From positions 1 through 64,000 of the forward strand of contig NZ_NFKJ01000005.1 in the NCBI RefSeq assembly GCF_002160325.1: 64,000 nt of DNA, in the 5' to 3' direction. This document shows positions 8,140 through 17,584 of this stretch, in pieces. The notes under the pieces were generated by a model, which was not told the DNA's origin, made no database searches, and saw only the letters and a list, made by a program, of their open reading frames with translations. The DNA comes from Lachnoclostridium sp. An181. Its GTDB lineage: Bacteria; Bacillota; Clostridia; Lachnospirales; Lachnospiraceae. Every line of letters begins with the position of its first letter. Position 1 is the stretch's first letter. Made by a program: the position numbers and the translations under genes.

Positions 8140-9213
8140 CTATCTATTTTCCCACTCTTTTAATTCGTTTTGGATATAGGAAAGCTGGAGTAGTTTTTCT
8201 TTTACCTGTTCTACATTCAAAAGCTCTGTGTCATTTGAATCAAATTCTGTCATAGAGTTGCGTTTTATATCCCCATCTTTAAAATATTTATCATAATTTA
8301 AATCACGTTTATCACATGGCACTCGATAAAAATTACCCATATCAATTGCATTGGCACACTCTTCATTCGTCAGCAAAGTCTCATACATCTTTTCTCCATG
8401 TCGGATACCAATGACTTTAATCTCATTATCTGAGTGGAACAGCTCTTTTACTGCTTGTGCTAACACTTGAATTGTACAGGCTGGCGCTTTCTGAACCATA
8501 ATATCTCCGGATTCTGCATATTGAAATGCAAATACTACCAACTCAACTGCCTCTTCCAGACTCATAATAAATCGTGTCATTGTCGGTTCAGTCACAGTAA
8601 TTGAATTTCCTTTTTTTATTTGATCAATCCAAAGCGGAATAACAGAACCTCTGGAACACATAACATTTCCATATCTGGTACAGCAGATGCTTGTCTTATC
8701 CGGAGACACTGTTCTTGATTTTGCAACGATTACTTTTTCCATCATTGCCTTGGATGTTCCCATTGCATTGACTGGATAAGCTGCTTTATCTGTTGACAAA
8801 CAAATAATTTTTTTTACTCCCGCCTCAATAGCTGCTGTCAATACATTTTCCGTTCCCAATACATTTGTCTTAACTGCTTCAATCGGAAAAAATTCACAGG
8901 ATGGTACCTGCTTTAATGCTGCTGCATGGAAGATGTAATCTACTCCATGCATTGCATTTTTTACAGATTGAATATCACGCACATCGCCTATATAAAATTT
9001 AATTTTATTGCTAATTTCGGGATATTTAGCCTGATACTCATGACGCATATCATCCTGCTTTTTCTCGTCTCTGGAAAAGATACGGATTTCCTTGATATCT
9101 GTATCTAAAAAACGATTTAATACTGCATTACCAAATGAACCAGTTCCACCAGTAATTAATAAAATCTTATCTTTAAACATAACTCTTTTTCCCATAATAT
9201 GGTTTATTTCCAT
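8140..9213 (-). CDS. capE: CapE-like UDP-GlcNAc 4,6-dehydratase/5-epimerase
   Basis: A soluble 357-residue extended SDR: LLITGGTGSFGNAVL binds the nucleotide, HAAALKQVPSCEF and LSTDKAAYPVNAMGTSK supply catalytic residues (Asp-Lys pair and Lys of the MGTSK motif). TRYGNVMCSRGSVIPLW and IRHGEKMYETL are further family motifs. It is the inverting FlaA1/CapE/FnlA type, the first step from UDP-GlcNAc toward UDP-L-FucNAc. AAAGGATTTGT precedes the ATG at 9213; an internal ATG at 9180 is possible. The gene before it is the flippase, 40 bp upstream. Confidence 0.9.
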   Translation of the reverse strand: MEINHIMGKRVMFKDKILLITGGTGSFGNAVLNRFLDTDIKEIRIFSRDEKKQDDMRHEYQAKYPEISNKIKFYIGDVRDIQSVKNAMHGVDYIFHAAALKQVPSCEFFPIEAVKTNVLGTENVLTAAIEAGVKKIICLSTDKAAYPVNAMGTSKAMMEKVIVAKSRTVSPDKTSICCTRYGNVMCSRGSVIPLWIDQIKKGNSITVTEPTMTRFIMSLEEAVELVVFAFQYAESGDIMVQKAPACTIQVLAQAVKELFHSDNEIKVIGIRHGEKMYETLLTNEECANAIDMGNFYRVPCDKRDLNYDKYFKDGDIKRNSMTEFDSNDTELLNVEQVKEKLLQLSYIQNELKEWENR

Positions 9214-9252
9214 ACAAATCCTTTCTTTAAATATTTGTCTTCAATATTTTTG

Positions 9253-10776
9253 TCATCTTTTTCTTTTTTGTTTTATCAAATTTAAAATTGTACTACGTTC
9301 TTCATGATTTATATATAAGAACACATTCACCAATAATATGGCCAGACACACAATCACAACTGAACCGATAAAAGTCAGCCAGGTGCTACATGGCAAAAAA
9401 TGTTTAAACAAGTTGGCTATTACAATATTAACACCAGCAATCAATACAAGTTTAACAATCTGCTTGTAGTACACAATTTTCTTTACTTGCAAAAATTTTG
9501 CAGAGGCTGAAACAATATAAATTAAGTTCCTAATCACATCAAAAATTGCACTTGTTAATACAATTGCGTATATTCCTAGCCCTGTTACTTTTACAAGAAC
9601 TATTGTTACTGCTGCACTTATACCGCCTAATATTAGAACAACTATAGAATATGTCTTTACTTTATTAAACACAGTAAACAAATTTGTTAATGCCTGAACC
9701 GAGCATGTAAGCAGTAAATCCAAACATGTAATAAGTGATAATGTATAAAGCATATGATTATCTACACTTGGAACCCATAAACGAAAAAATTCACTCCCAT
9801 AAACAATCAATATAACCAACGGGAAGATCGAAATAAAACCTATGATTTTCATATTGATCTTCATCTGATTTACCAACCCTGAATACTCTTCTTTTGCATA
9901 ATCTATTACTAGAGATGGCACAAAAACACTAATAACTGTGTTAATTAAATTTAAAATTGCATTCGGTATTACCTTTGCTAAAGACATAATTCCCATGGAT
10001 ACCGGGTCAATAAAAATATTAGTTATAAGCAAGTCAACTCCTGTTAATAAAATTTGACCGGCTCTTCCAATACTTACCCATATGCCAGAACATATCAACT
10101 CCCATACTTTTTTTAGGTCAAAATCAGATCTGCTTAATTTTAATTCTGGAATTAATGTTCTTTTATAGTGACAATTAGCGATTATACTGTATATAGTAGA
10201 AATCAGCGTTGCAATTCCTTTATAAACTACATTTGGAGTCAAAAAGAAAAATAACCCAATAATAACCACTGCTTGAATTACATACATCTCCATATTTCGC
10301 AATGAGGTAAGATATAACCTATTGGTTACAAAAGTTGCTACACCCCAGACACTAAAAAAGGTATTTATAATAAAGTTGAAAAACAATATAGCAAATAGCC
10401 ATTTCACACTTACAACCAAATTAGGCGAAATAGAAATAAGGTTCTCTAAATTAATAACACAAAAAACGGAAACTATAAACAAAACTAGAGAAATTATAAT
10501 ATTAGCTATAAAAATTGATGTATAATAAACATTCGCTTTTTCTTTATTCCCTTTATGATATTCTAAACTTATAAATCTTCCAGCCATAGAGTTTAATGCA
10601 ATCGTAATCAGTGATGCATAGGATATGAAATTTGCTGCCAAAGTAACAAACCCATTCGCTTCAGCTCCAATAGTAGCTACTATGTATGGAGACAAGAAGA
10701 ATCCCATTCCCAAATTAAATGCAAAAGCAATAATACTGCATATCAAATTTAAAGGCATTTTTCTGCTGTCATTCAT
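9253..10776 (-). CDS. wzx: Wzx-type oligosaccharide flippase
   Basis: A 507-residue protein with 12-14 hydrophobic helices throughout, starting with LICSIIAFAFNLGMGFFLSPYIVATIG, typical for the polysaccharide-specific MOP/MATE-like transporters. It would flip the undecaprenyl-linked repeat unit to the outer face. It overlaps the end of the upstream glycosyltransferase by eight bases and has GGAGAG before the ATG. The base composition is clearly lower in GC than the capEFG genes downstream, consistent with a variable, exchanged central part of the locus. Confidence 0.88.
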   Translation of the reverse strand: MNDSRKMPLNLICSIIAFAFNLGMGFFLSPYIVATIGAEANGFVTLAANFISYASLITIALNSMAGRFISLEYHKGNKEKANVYYTSIFIANIIISLVLFIVSVFCVINLENLISISPNLVVSVKWLFAILFFNFIINTFFSVWGVATFVTNRLYLTSLRNMEMYVIQAVVIIGLFFFLTPNVVYKGIATLISTIYSIIANCHYKRTLIPELKLSRSDFDLKKVWELICSGIWVSIGRAGQILLTGVDLLITNIFIDPVSMGIMSLAKVIPNAILNLINTVISVFVPSLVIDYAKEEYSGLVNQMKINMKIIGFISIFPLVILIVYGSEFFRLWVPSVDNHMLYTLSLITCLDLLLTCSVQALTNLFTVFNKVKTYSIVVLILGGISAAVTIVLVKVTGLGIYAIVLTSAIFDVIRNLIYIVSASAKFLQVKKIVYYKQIVKLVLIAGVNIVIANLFKHFLPCSTWLTFIGSVVIVCLAILLVNVFLYINHEERSTILNLIKQKRKR

Positions 10777-11920
10777 AGTTTTTCTCTCCTATACATTCTT
10801 CTACAAATTTATCTATAATGACTTTTGGATTATACTCTTCTTTCAGCAAATTATTTTTATACCTTTCAATAACCTGGCTGTTCTCCAAAAATTCAATCAT
10901 TTCTTCAGCAATTGACTTTGAGTCATTCGCTACAATTTTGCCGGTAATTCCATCAACAATTATCTCTCTAGCTGCCGGATACGCTCCGACAATTGCAGGC
11001 ACACCAAGTAATTGAGCTTCTTTTATGGCCATCCCAAAAGCCTCACTTCTTGACATACTTACGAAACAGTCGCTATTCTTTATGTAAGGAAACGGATTCC
11101 TTTTTTCTCCCAATAAAACTAAATCTTTCTCTTTTATTTGGGATTTTATTTCATTGTATAATGTTCCACTTCCTATAATCAACCAGTTAAAACTCACATT
11201 ACAGTTTTTCTTAATATAATCGTAAATTTCGATTATCCTGTCAGCCCCTTTGTCATACTCCATTCTATTCACAGAAATAAACGTAAAACTTTTGTATGGA
11301 GCAATATTTTTTTTGTTAGCCAACTTATATAATTCATTGACATCAAACAAATTAGGCATAACAACATATTTTTTTTGATATCTGCTAAACCTCTCAATCA
11401 ATTGTTGCTTGACCGCCTGTGACACGCATGCTATTTTATCAAAACTATCCCATAAAAAGTACCATTTCATAATTGAGTTTAGATTCTTTAGTTCCCCATG
11501 AACAAATGCCACTTTACAAGTTGCATTAACAGCATATTTCACATATTGATAACATGTCCTACCTTGCCGATATGCTATAGCACAATCATAAGGATTCGTC
11601 TTATTTTGTTTTAAACACAGCTTACTCCACAGTTCTCCCTTATTAAAGATTTTTTTAATTAACCCAAGAATAAGTATTTTAAATAAATTCATATGCTTTT
11701 TATGTTTCATATTATTTTTATTTAAATACCAAATTTCCTGCCCTCTATTCAATCCTTTTATTTTTACACTTGATGCTAATCCTTGAGGTCTTTCTTCGCT
11801 CTCAAAACAAATTATTTCTACTTCATATCCATTTAGTGTCAGAAAATTAGAAAAATTTATCAACGAGGTTGTTATACCGCCCACTTTAAAATTATCAACC
11901 ACAATAAGAAATTTTGACAA
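10769..11920 (-). CDS. Glycosyltransferase, GT4-like (GT-B fold)
   Basis: A 383-residue GT-B protein. The N-terminus SKFLIVVDNFKVGGITTSL is the GGI/GG loop of family 4 enzymes. The C-terminal donor domain shows FISVNRMEYDKGADRI and GSGTLYNEI, and the E-x7-E region SRSEAFGMAIKEAQLLG. The start appears to be TTG (11920), right after the stop of the preceding gene, with a weak AAAGAGTG site. Donor and acceptor sugars cannot be read from sequence. It is one of five transferases that build the repeat unit. Confidence 0.85.
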   Translation of the reverse strand: MSKFLIVVDNFKVGGITTSLINFSNFLTLNGYEVEIICFESEERPQGLASSVKIKGLNRGQEIWYLNKNNMKHKKHMNLFKILILGLIKKIFNKGELWSKLCLKQNKTNPYDCAIAYRQGRTCYQYVKYAVNATCKVAFVHGELKNLNSIMKWYFLWDSFDKIACVSQAVKQQLIERFSRYQKKYVVMPNLFDVNELYKLANKKNIAPYKSFTFISVNRMEYDKGADRIIEIYDYIKKNCNVSFNWLIIGSGTLYNEIKSQIKEKDLVLLGEKRNPFPYIKNSDCFVSMSRSEAFGMAIKEAQLLGVPAIVGAYPAAREIIVDGITGKIVANDSKSIAEEMIEFLENSQVIERYKNNLLKEEYNPKVIIDKFVEECIGEKNYE

Positions 11921-11922
11921 CT

Positions 11923-13092
11923 TTATTCACTCTTTCTATCATATTTAATCCAATTGTTTTTAACTGGTTCTGCTCTGCTTCCTGGTCCCTCTAGTATATT
12001 ATAACAATCCAATTCTGGTAGATTTTTGACTATTTCTAAGAAATTATTAACAGCATTTGAAACACTCCATGTGTTTGCCAGCGAGTAGTACGCTTCTAAT
12101 CCATGTGTTTTAGCCAAATCTTTATTATTTAAATAATTGGTAACTTTATCGAATAAATCCTGTTGATCCGGAAAAGAAAAAATACTGCCATTATTTCTAT
12201 TGATCAAATATTTGGCAGATCCACACGCATGGGAAATCACAAGTGCACACGCACTATTCATAGCTTCATTTACTACCGCTCCCCATCCCTCGTAAAAGTC
12301 ACTTGTGAACAGAAATATTTCAGATGACTTCATATATCTTCTAACGTACTCTTGCTCCATTGATCCTAATAAATGAACATTTTTGTCTAATTTCTGTTTC
12401 GTTAACTCACTTTTTAATTCTTCACTCTGGCCGCTGCCAATTATATTTAATTCGAAATGATAATTTTGTTTCTTTAAATTTTTTGCAAGTTGGATGGCTA
12501 GCTCTAAATGTTTACACGGTATATTCCTTCCGACCCAAAGAATAGAGTTTGGTTTTTTATGTTTCCATATCTCTTCAGGATCCAATTGTTCTAGTTCTGG
12601 AAAGTATCCCCACTTAAAACATTTATCTACCGGGAACCCACATAGCCTTAGATCATTTGACGCATATGCACTTGCACAGAGCACCCAAAAGGATTTCTTT
12701 CTGTATCGTATATAACCATCATAAATTTTTTTATAAGTAATTGGGATAAATCTTCTCCAAGTACCCTTTTTTAATGATCTTTCACAGAATTTAAAGGTTA
12801 TCTTATTTTTTTTCAATCTGTTTTCCAAATAAATGTTAGGAGCAGCCCCATGTATAACTACATCCGCTGTTTCAGCTAATTTTAATGCATATTCATAGTT
12901 TGTTTTACTAGAGTATGCTTTTAATACAAATGGATATTGACTATCTAAATCTTGGTATTGCATATCCAATCGCTCTTGTGGTATTTTTTCACATGCCACA
13001 AAAGTAAATTGTATCTCACTGTGTTTTGAAAACTCGATACATAGCGGCAACTGATGTAAGTTCAAAAAATTTGAATAAAAAACTATCTGCAT
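11923..13092 (-). CDS. Glycosyltransferase family 4 protein
   Basis: A 389-residue GT-B glycosyltransferase with LWVGRNIPCKHLELAIQLAK, GSGQSEELKSEL and the E-x7-E motif region DFYEGWGAVVNEAMNSACA, then SHACGSAKYLI. AGAGGTATATT precedes the ATG at 13092. The N-terminal domain is divergent (MQIVFYSNFLNLHQLPLC), as expected for acceptor binding. It sits three bases from the next transferase. Substrates unknown. Confidence 0.85.
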   Translation of the reverse strand: MQIVFYSNFLNLHQLPLCIEFSKHSEIQFTFVACEKIPQERLDMQYQDLDSQYPFVLKAYSSKTNYEYALKLAETADVVIHGAAPNIYLENRLKKNKITFKFCERSLKKGTWRRFIPITYKKIYDGYIRYRKKSFWVLCASAYASNDLRLCGFPVDKCFKWGYFPELEQLDPEEIWKHKKPNSILWVGRNIPCKHLELAIQLAKNLKKQNYHFELNIIGSGQSEELKSELTKQKLDKNVHLLGSMEQEYVRRYMKSSEIFLFTSDFYEGWGAVVNEAMNSACALVISHACGSAKYLINRNNGSIFSFPDQQDLFDKVTNYLNNKDLAKTHGLEAYYSLANTWSVSNAVNNFLEIVKNLPELDCYNILEGPGSRAEPVKNNWIKYDRKSE

Positions 13093-13102
13093 AATATACC
13101 TC

Positions 13103-14248
13103 TTATTTATCCTTCGCCAATCTTTTTATGCACTGCACAGCTTTTCTATAAATCCTGTATTTCAAACTGTTTCCACAATACAAATTTACTAAAGCAGCAA
13201 AATTGTCTTCGGACAATCTTTTAAAAAATTTTTCTCTAAATAAATTATTTGCAGCCGACAGTTCATATGCTGCATTCATTGTTTGTGCTATATCTAATGG
13301 TAATTCCTTTAACTCAACACGAGAAACCCGTTTCAATATATTGTTGCCCTGCGCTGTATTTGCAAATACCAAAGAAAGCCCCTTATCATCATACCAATCA
13401 GGATGCACTTTCTCTATGCCCCATGCGTCCCCCAATGTAATATCACTTTCGTAACATCTCTTATATTTACAACGGTAACATGATCTCCTCAAATATAAGT
13501 TTGACAGAAATCCCTTTATAAATATGTTGGCATTGTCTTTATCAACATATGATATGCCATCATATATTAACCTCGTAGATGACTGTCCCCACCCATTCTC
13601 TTTGTCTCTGAAAACTACTTTATTTAACTTTTTATTTGTTCTGTTTTTACAGATTTTCAAATATTCATCCCAAGCTAATCCCGAAGGAACACCATGACAT
13701 ATAAAATCACATGTTATCAAATTGTTGTAATATATCCTTAAATAACTTTTTAAACCAGCTACTATACACGGGGTGCCTACAAATAAAACCGGTTTTCCCT
13801 TTTTCAAAGCAACTTCTACCTCTTGAAATATCCCCTCTTTTTCACTCTCCACATATTTTGATCCTTGCAGTAACTTTAATTCTTCAATTGTATCTATCCC
13901 CCTATAGACAACTCTACAGCTTTTTTGTCTCATCTCAACGCCATAGACTTTACCATGTTGTTTAAGAACTTCAGCGGCAACTGCATGAAACATTCCGCCA
14001 GAGCTACTTTGTTTTCTTACATTTTCATCAGCATTAAATCCAACAAAAGCTTTTATAGGAACAAAATCTTTTTTATTTGATTTCATCTGGGGACAAATTT
14101 TTTGGCATAATCCACATTGAACACATTCATCTCCAATTTGGGGATAATAAAAACCTTCTTTATCTCTGTCAAAAATAATACACTGCTTTGGACATATATT
14201 CACACAAGCTGAACATCCAGTACAATCTTCTCTACTACACAATTCCAT
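13103..14248 (-). CDS. Coenzyme F420 hydrogenase/dehydrogenase beta-subunit-like Fe-S protein
   Basis: Two 4Fe-4S ferredoxin motifs lie in the first 60 residues (CTGCSACVNICPKQC and CVQCGLCQKICPQ). An FrhB-like domain follows (SSGGMFHAVAAEVL, LLQGSKYVES, FVGTPCIVAGLKSYL, CDFICHGVPSG, CYRCKYK near 270, SDITLGDAWG). Such proteins are regularly found beside polysaccharide pyruvyl transferases, as here (next gene, 7 bp apart), and probably handle a redox step for the decoration of the polymer, but the reaction is not established. The full length of 381 residues is normal. Confidence 0.85.
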   Translation of the reverse strand: MELCSREDCTGCSACVNICPKQCIIFDRDKEGFYYPQIGDECVQCGLCQKICPQMKSNKKDFVPIKAFVGFNADENVRKQSSSGGMFHAVAAEVLKQHGKVYGVEMRQKSCRVVYRGIDTIEELKLLQGSKYVESEKEGIFQEVEVALKKGKPVLFVGTPCIVAGLKSYLRIYYNNLITCDFICHGVPSGLAWDEYLKICKNRTNKKLNKVVFRDKENGWGQSSTRLIYDGISYVDKDNANIFIKGFLSNLYLRRSCYRCKYKRCYESDITLGDAWGIEKVHPDWYDDKGLSLVFANTAQGNNILKRVSRVELKELPLDIAQTMNAAYELSAANNLFREKFFKRLSEDNFAALVNLYCGNSLKYRIYRKAVQCIKRLAKDK

Positions 14249-14255
14249 GATTGTT

Positions 14256-15416
14256 CTAAACTCCTATTTCTTTTAACACATTCTTCGTTTCCAAAGCCTT
14301 TCCCTTCATAAGCGGTATTTGATGTTTTAAAGTCTCTTTTATTTCACTTTCCTTTTCTAGCATAAACTTTAAAATTTCCACCAAATCATCCGAAGTTTTA
14401 ATCTCTTCTCTACTTGTAACAAAATTTTCAGATCGTCCAAATATATCAATTGCAATATTAACAGATTTAACGGAATATCCGATAACATGAGTCGGAATTA
14501 ACGATGAATAGCCAGCTATACTTGCATGGGTCCTATGAGCAATTAAAAATCTAGCTTGGGAAATGATAAACTTTAATTCTTTACAATGTAATTTTTTATC
14601 TACAATCGAAACCCGATTATTGTTTTCAAATGATCTATAGACTAACTTGGCCGACCGCATGTCCTCATCGCAGTCAGTAAATACATGTGGAACCAAGCAT
14701 ATTTGCATATCTGTTGTCTCTAATACTTTTTTTATAAATGGAACATAATTTCCAATTAAAAATTCATCATTACCAACCGGGTTTATACACAACGTGTTGC
14801 CTGTCACAAAATTATCCGGTAATTCACACTTTTCTGTCTTTAAATTAAATGCTGTATCTGGACATAAACTAATGTTCTTACTTTCTACTCCAACAGAAAT
14901 TAAATCTTCATATGTTCTTTTTTCCCTTGCAACAATTTTATGAAACTGTTTAAAATTCTCTACCATCGTTTCATTGAACATACTCTTGTCTACAGTACAT
15001 CCCCATAATATTGTCTTTGCCTGTTTTCTTTGTGCCTCCTGCTGCAGTCCATAAAATTGCATAGGATTTTTGCAGCAATATGTATCTCCACCAATAAACA
15101 AACATAAAGTTTCATGATCCAACCTGTCAAACAATGGTCGCTGTATATGTCTTTGGCCCAACTTGTAATTTTTAAAAACCCTGTTCCAAAAATATGCTTC
15201 TCCCCGTTCCACTATATTGTGATAATTTGCATAACTAATAATATCCATTTTTTTATCCAGTCCCGCATCTTTATCAGCCTTTTCATTATATGTGAACAAG
15301 GTTATAGGAATATCACTGTTTAAATCTCTAATAATATCATAGGTTGATTGAATAATTGCCTCACACCCACGATTATTGCTACCCGTATTTCCACATAAAA
15401 ATATTTTCTTTATCAT
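14256..15416 (-). CDS. Polysaccharide pyruvyl transferase family protein
   Basis: A 386-residue PF04230 protein: FLCGNTGSNNRGCEAIIQST at the N-terminus, GGDTYCC, SLCPDTAFNL, FLIAHRTHASIAGY with the conserved histidine-arginine pair, and THVIGYSVK. It transfers pyruvate from phosphoenolpyruvate to form a ketal on a sugar of the repeat unit, or in some homologues acts as a glycosyltransferase-like partner. AGAGGAAAGC precedes the ATG. It lies between the Fe-S protein and a GT2 gene with no gaps, so all three are co-expressed. Confidence 0.88.
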   Translation of the reverse strand: MIKKIFLCGNTGSNNRGCEAIIQSTYDIIRDLNSDIPITLFTYNEKADKDAGLDKKMDIISYANYHNIVERGEAYFWNRVFKNYKLGQRHIQRPLFDRLDHETLCLFIGGDTYCCKNPMQFYGLQQEAQRKQAKTILWGCTVDKSMFNETMVENFKQFHKIVAREKRTYEDLISVGVESKNISLCPDTAFNLKTEKCELPDNFVTGNTLCINPVGNDEFLIGNYVPFIKKVLETTDMQICLVPHVFTDCDEDMRSAKLVYRSFENNNRVSIVDKKLHCKELKFIISQARFLIAHRTHASIAGYSSLIPTHVIGYSVKSVNIAIDIFGRSENFVTSREEIKTSDDLVEILKFMLEKESEIKETLKHQIPLMKGKALETKNVLKEIGV

Positions 15417-15417
15417 G

Positions 15418-16398
15418 TCAATGCTTTCCTCTCTTAATTAGTTTATAAAATCTATTTATCATTTTTGGATAAAAGGAAATTACTAATAATACATATTTAT
15501 TTTTTTTACTCAAAAATTGATTATTTTTTATATTATTTCTGCTCAACTTTATTTGTTTTAAGCACCTTAAATAGAATGAATTATCTTTATTCATAATATT
15601 TGAAGGGAGCAAAAGCATATAGTTTAACACTTGTACATAGTATAAATTTTCAGCACAAGGCATTAAATCAGGATAAATATTTTGGGCTAATTCCATTCCA
15701 TATTCCGCATTTTTTACCATATCAACAATAGTTTTCGAATATCCCGAATTCGAAATGCTTCCAGATCTTATGAAATAGTTATATCCAATTTCTGCTACAA
15801 ATTCTATCCCTTTAATTTGAGGCAAAAGTTCAAACATGAAAACTAAATCCTCGTTACATATATTCTTCTTAAATCTCAGTTTTTCTAATATATGTTTTTT
15901 GTACAACTTTGTGCATGCGCTTACATCGCCTTCAAACAAATACAGCTCCCTCAAAAATTCTTTGTTGCTGATAAATGCATCTTTTTTTCTTTTTACTGCA
16001 GATGGAAAAAAAGTATTGTTTTCATCAACCCTTCTATAACCTATGTTGACAACCTCTGCATCGGTGTTCTTTATTTTATTATAAAGAATTTGATACATTT
16101 CCTTCTCTATAAAATCATCACTATCTACAAATCCAATGTATTCTCCCTGTGCAATATCCAATCCAGCATTTCTGGCATCACTTAATCCGCCATTTTGCTT
16201 ATGAACAACAACAATACGGGAATCTTGTTCTGCCAGATTGTCACATACCTGTCCGGATCCATCTGTTGAACCATCATCTACCAAAATAATCTGCAAATTA
16301 AGATACGTCTGATTACATATAGATTTAACACATCTTTCTAAATATAATTTCACATTGTATACCGGCACAATAATACTGATTAAATCTCCCATTTTCAT
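15418..16398 (-). CDS. Glycosyltransferase family 2 protein
   Basis: A 326-residue inverting GT-A enzyme: ISIIVPVYNVKLYLERC, ILVDDGSTDGSGQVCD, GGLSDARNAGLDIAQGEYIGFVDSDD carries the DxD metal site. After the catalytic domain (about residue 220) comes a basic helical tail typical for membrane-near repeat-unit transferases. GGGAGTAAA precedes the ATG at 16398. Sugar specificity is not readable. Confidence 0.92.
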   Translation of the reverse strand: MKMGDLISIIVPVYNVKLYLERCVKSICNQTYLNLQIILVDDGSTDGSGQVCDNLAEQDSRIVVVHKQNGGLSDARNAGLDIAQGEYIGFVDSDDFIEKEMYQILYNKIKNTDAEVVNIGYRRVDENNTFFPSAVKRKKDAFISNKEFLRELYLFEGDVSACTKLYKKHILEKLRFKKNICNEDLVFMFELLPQIKGIEFVAEIGYNYFIRSGSISNSGYSKTIVDMVKNAEYGMELAQNIYPDLMPCAENLYYVQVLNYMLLLPSNIMNKDNSFYLRCLKQIKLSRNNIKNNQFLSKKNKYVLLVISFYPKMINRFYKLIKRGKH

Positions 16399-16421
16399 TT
16401 TACTCCCTTAATTCGAAATTT

Positions 16422-17513
16422 TTATATCTCATTTGACAAAAATGTTCTGTATGGAATAAAAGAACTAAAGTTTGAATAAAAACGATATACATACAGCAAA
16501 AGACAACACCCAATAATAATTAATAATAATATCTTTTGGTTTTCTTTCTTCTTTGGATGAACGATTGTTTCAGCAAAAAGGGCTATAGTGGCAAATAGAA
16601 AGTAATAACTTGGTCTTTCTGCTGTTCTTGTAACTAATCTTGCAATCCAAAAAAAGAGTGCTATAAGATTCGTATTAAACAGGGCTCTGATTTTTATATC
16701 GTCAAAGTCATCTTTTAAGTAGTACCATGAAAAACCTGTAATAAGAATCATAATAAGCAAAAATATACCTCCATTACCCGTTGATTCTATCTGATAAGTA
16801 TAATCAAGCGCTTCTCCTATATACGCCTGAACCCTATCTAAATTTAAAATCAGGATAAATGCCAGAATGGAATAAATAATAATATTTTTTATATTGACCA
16901 TTCTATTTACAATAAAATACACAAAGATATAAAAAACAGCACTTTTATGAAAGGTAAATGCCAGCAATACAACGAGCAAAAATGGAATAAACTTTCTTTT
17001 CTTCGCGAATTCAAAGCCCAACAAACATATACACATTGCTAAAGATTGGCGCAAGCCTGAAAGCATAAACGTAAACAACCCCAATGTTACATATAAGAAC
17101 ACAAATAAAATGGGCTGCTTACAGTTTTTATATGCAAATATACCGATACAAAGCATACAGATAAAACTGCAAATAGAAAAAAATACAACCTCATTCGTAG
17201 AGATAAATGAATTAATAAACTTACTAAAAAGCAAATATCCTTTTTCCATTCGTGTATCATCGAATAGTTCGCTCCACGGTATTTGTTGCAATTCTTTAAA
17301 TCGAGCTATATAAACCCCAGTATCAGCTCCGATTGACTTATTACGCAAAGCAATCATTAAACCAATCGGTAATATTGCTAAAAATAAATATATCCAATTT
17401 ATTCTCACAAATATAGTTGAATTTTTACAATTTTTTCTGTATCCTATAGAAATCTGTTGAGCGACTAGGAATAAAACAATTGGAAAAATGGCTATAAAAA
17501 TATATGGTATCAT
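16422..17513 (-). CDS. wzy: EpsG/Wzy-type polysaccharide polymerase
   Basis: A 363-residue protein with about ten hydrophobic helices. It matches the EpsG family: MIALRNKSIGADTGVYIARF and a large loop, LSGLRQSLAMCICLLGFEF, FTFHKSAVFYIFVYF with the conserved HKSA, and RTAERPSYYF. It would join lipid-linked repeat units on the outer face, together with the flippase encoded 6 kb downstream. AGAGAGGAGTT precedes the ATG. This is the only polymerase candidate in the locus. Confidence 0.85.
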   Translation of the reverse strand: MIPYIFIAIFPIVLFLVAQQISIGYRKNCKNSTIFVRINWIYLFLAILPIGLMIALRNKSIGADTGVYIARFKELQQIPWSELFDDTRMEKGYLLFSKFINSFISTNEVVFFSICSFICMLCIGIFAYKNCKQPILFVFLYVTLGLFTFMLSGLRQSLAMCICLLGFEFAKKRKFIPFLLVVLLAFTFHKSAVFYIFVYFIVNRMVNIKNIIIYSILAFILILNLDRVQAYIGEALDYTYQIESTGNGGIFLLIMILITGFSWYYLKDDFDDIKIRALFNTNLIALFFWIARLVTRTAERPSYYFLFATIALFAETIVHPKKKENQKILLLIIIGCCLLLYVYRFYSNFSSFIPYRTFLSNEI

Positions 17514-17584
17514 TCTGAACTCCTCTCTAGCTCTTCACTCTTACTGCATGTATATATTCACGTTTTGGCCAGAATCTAAAAATC

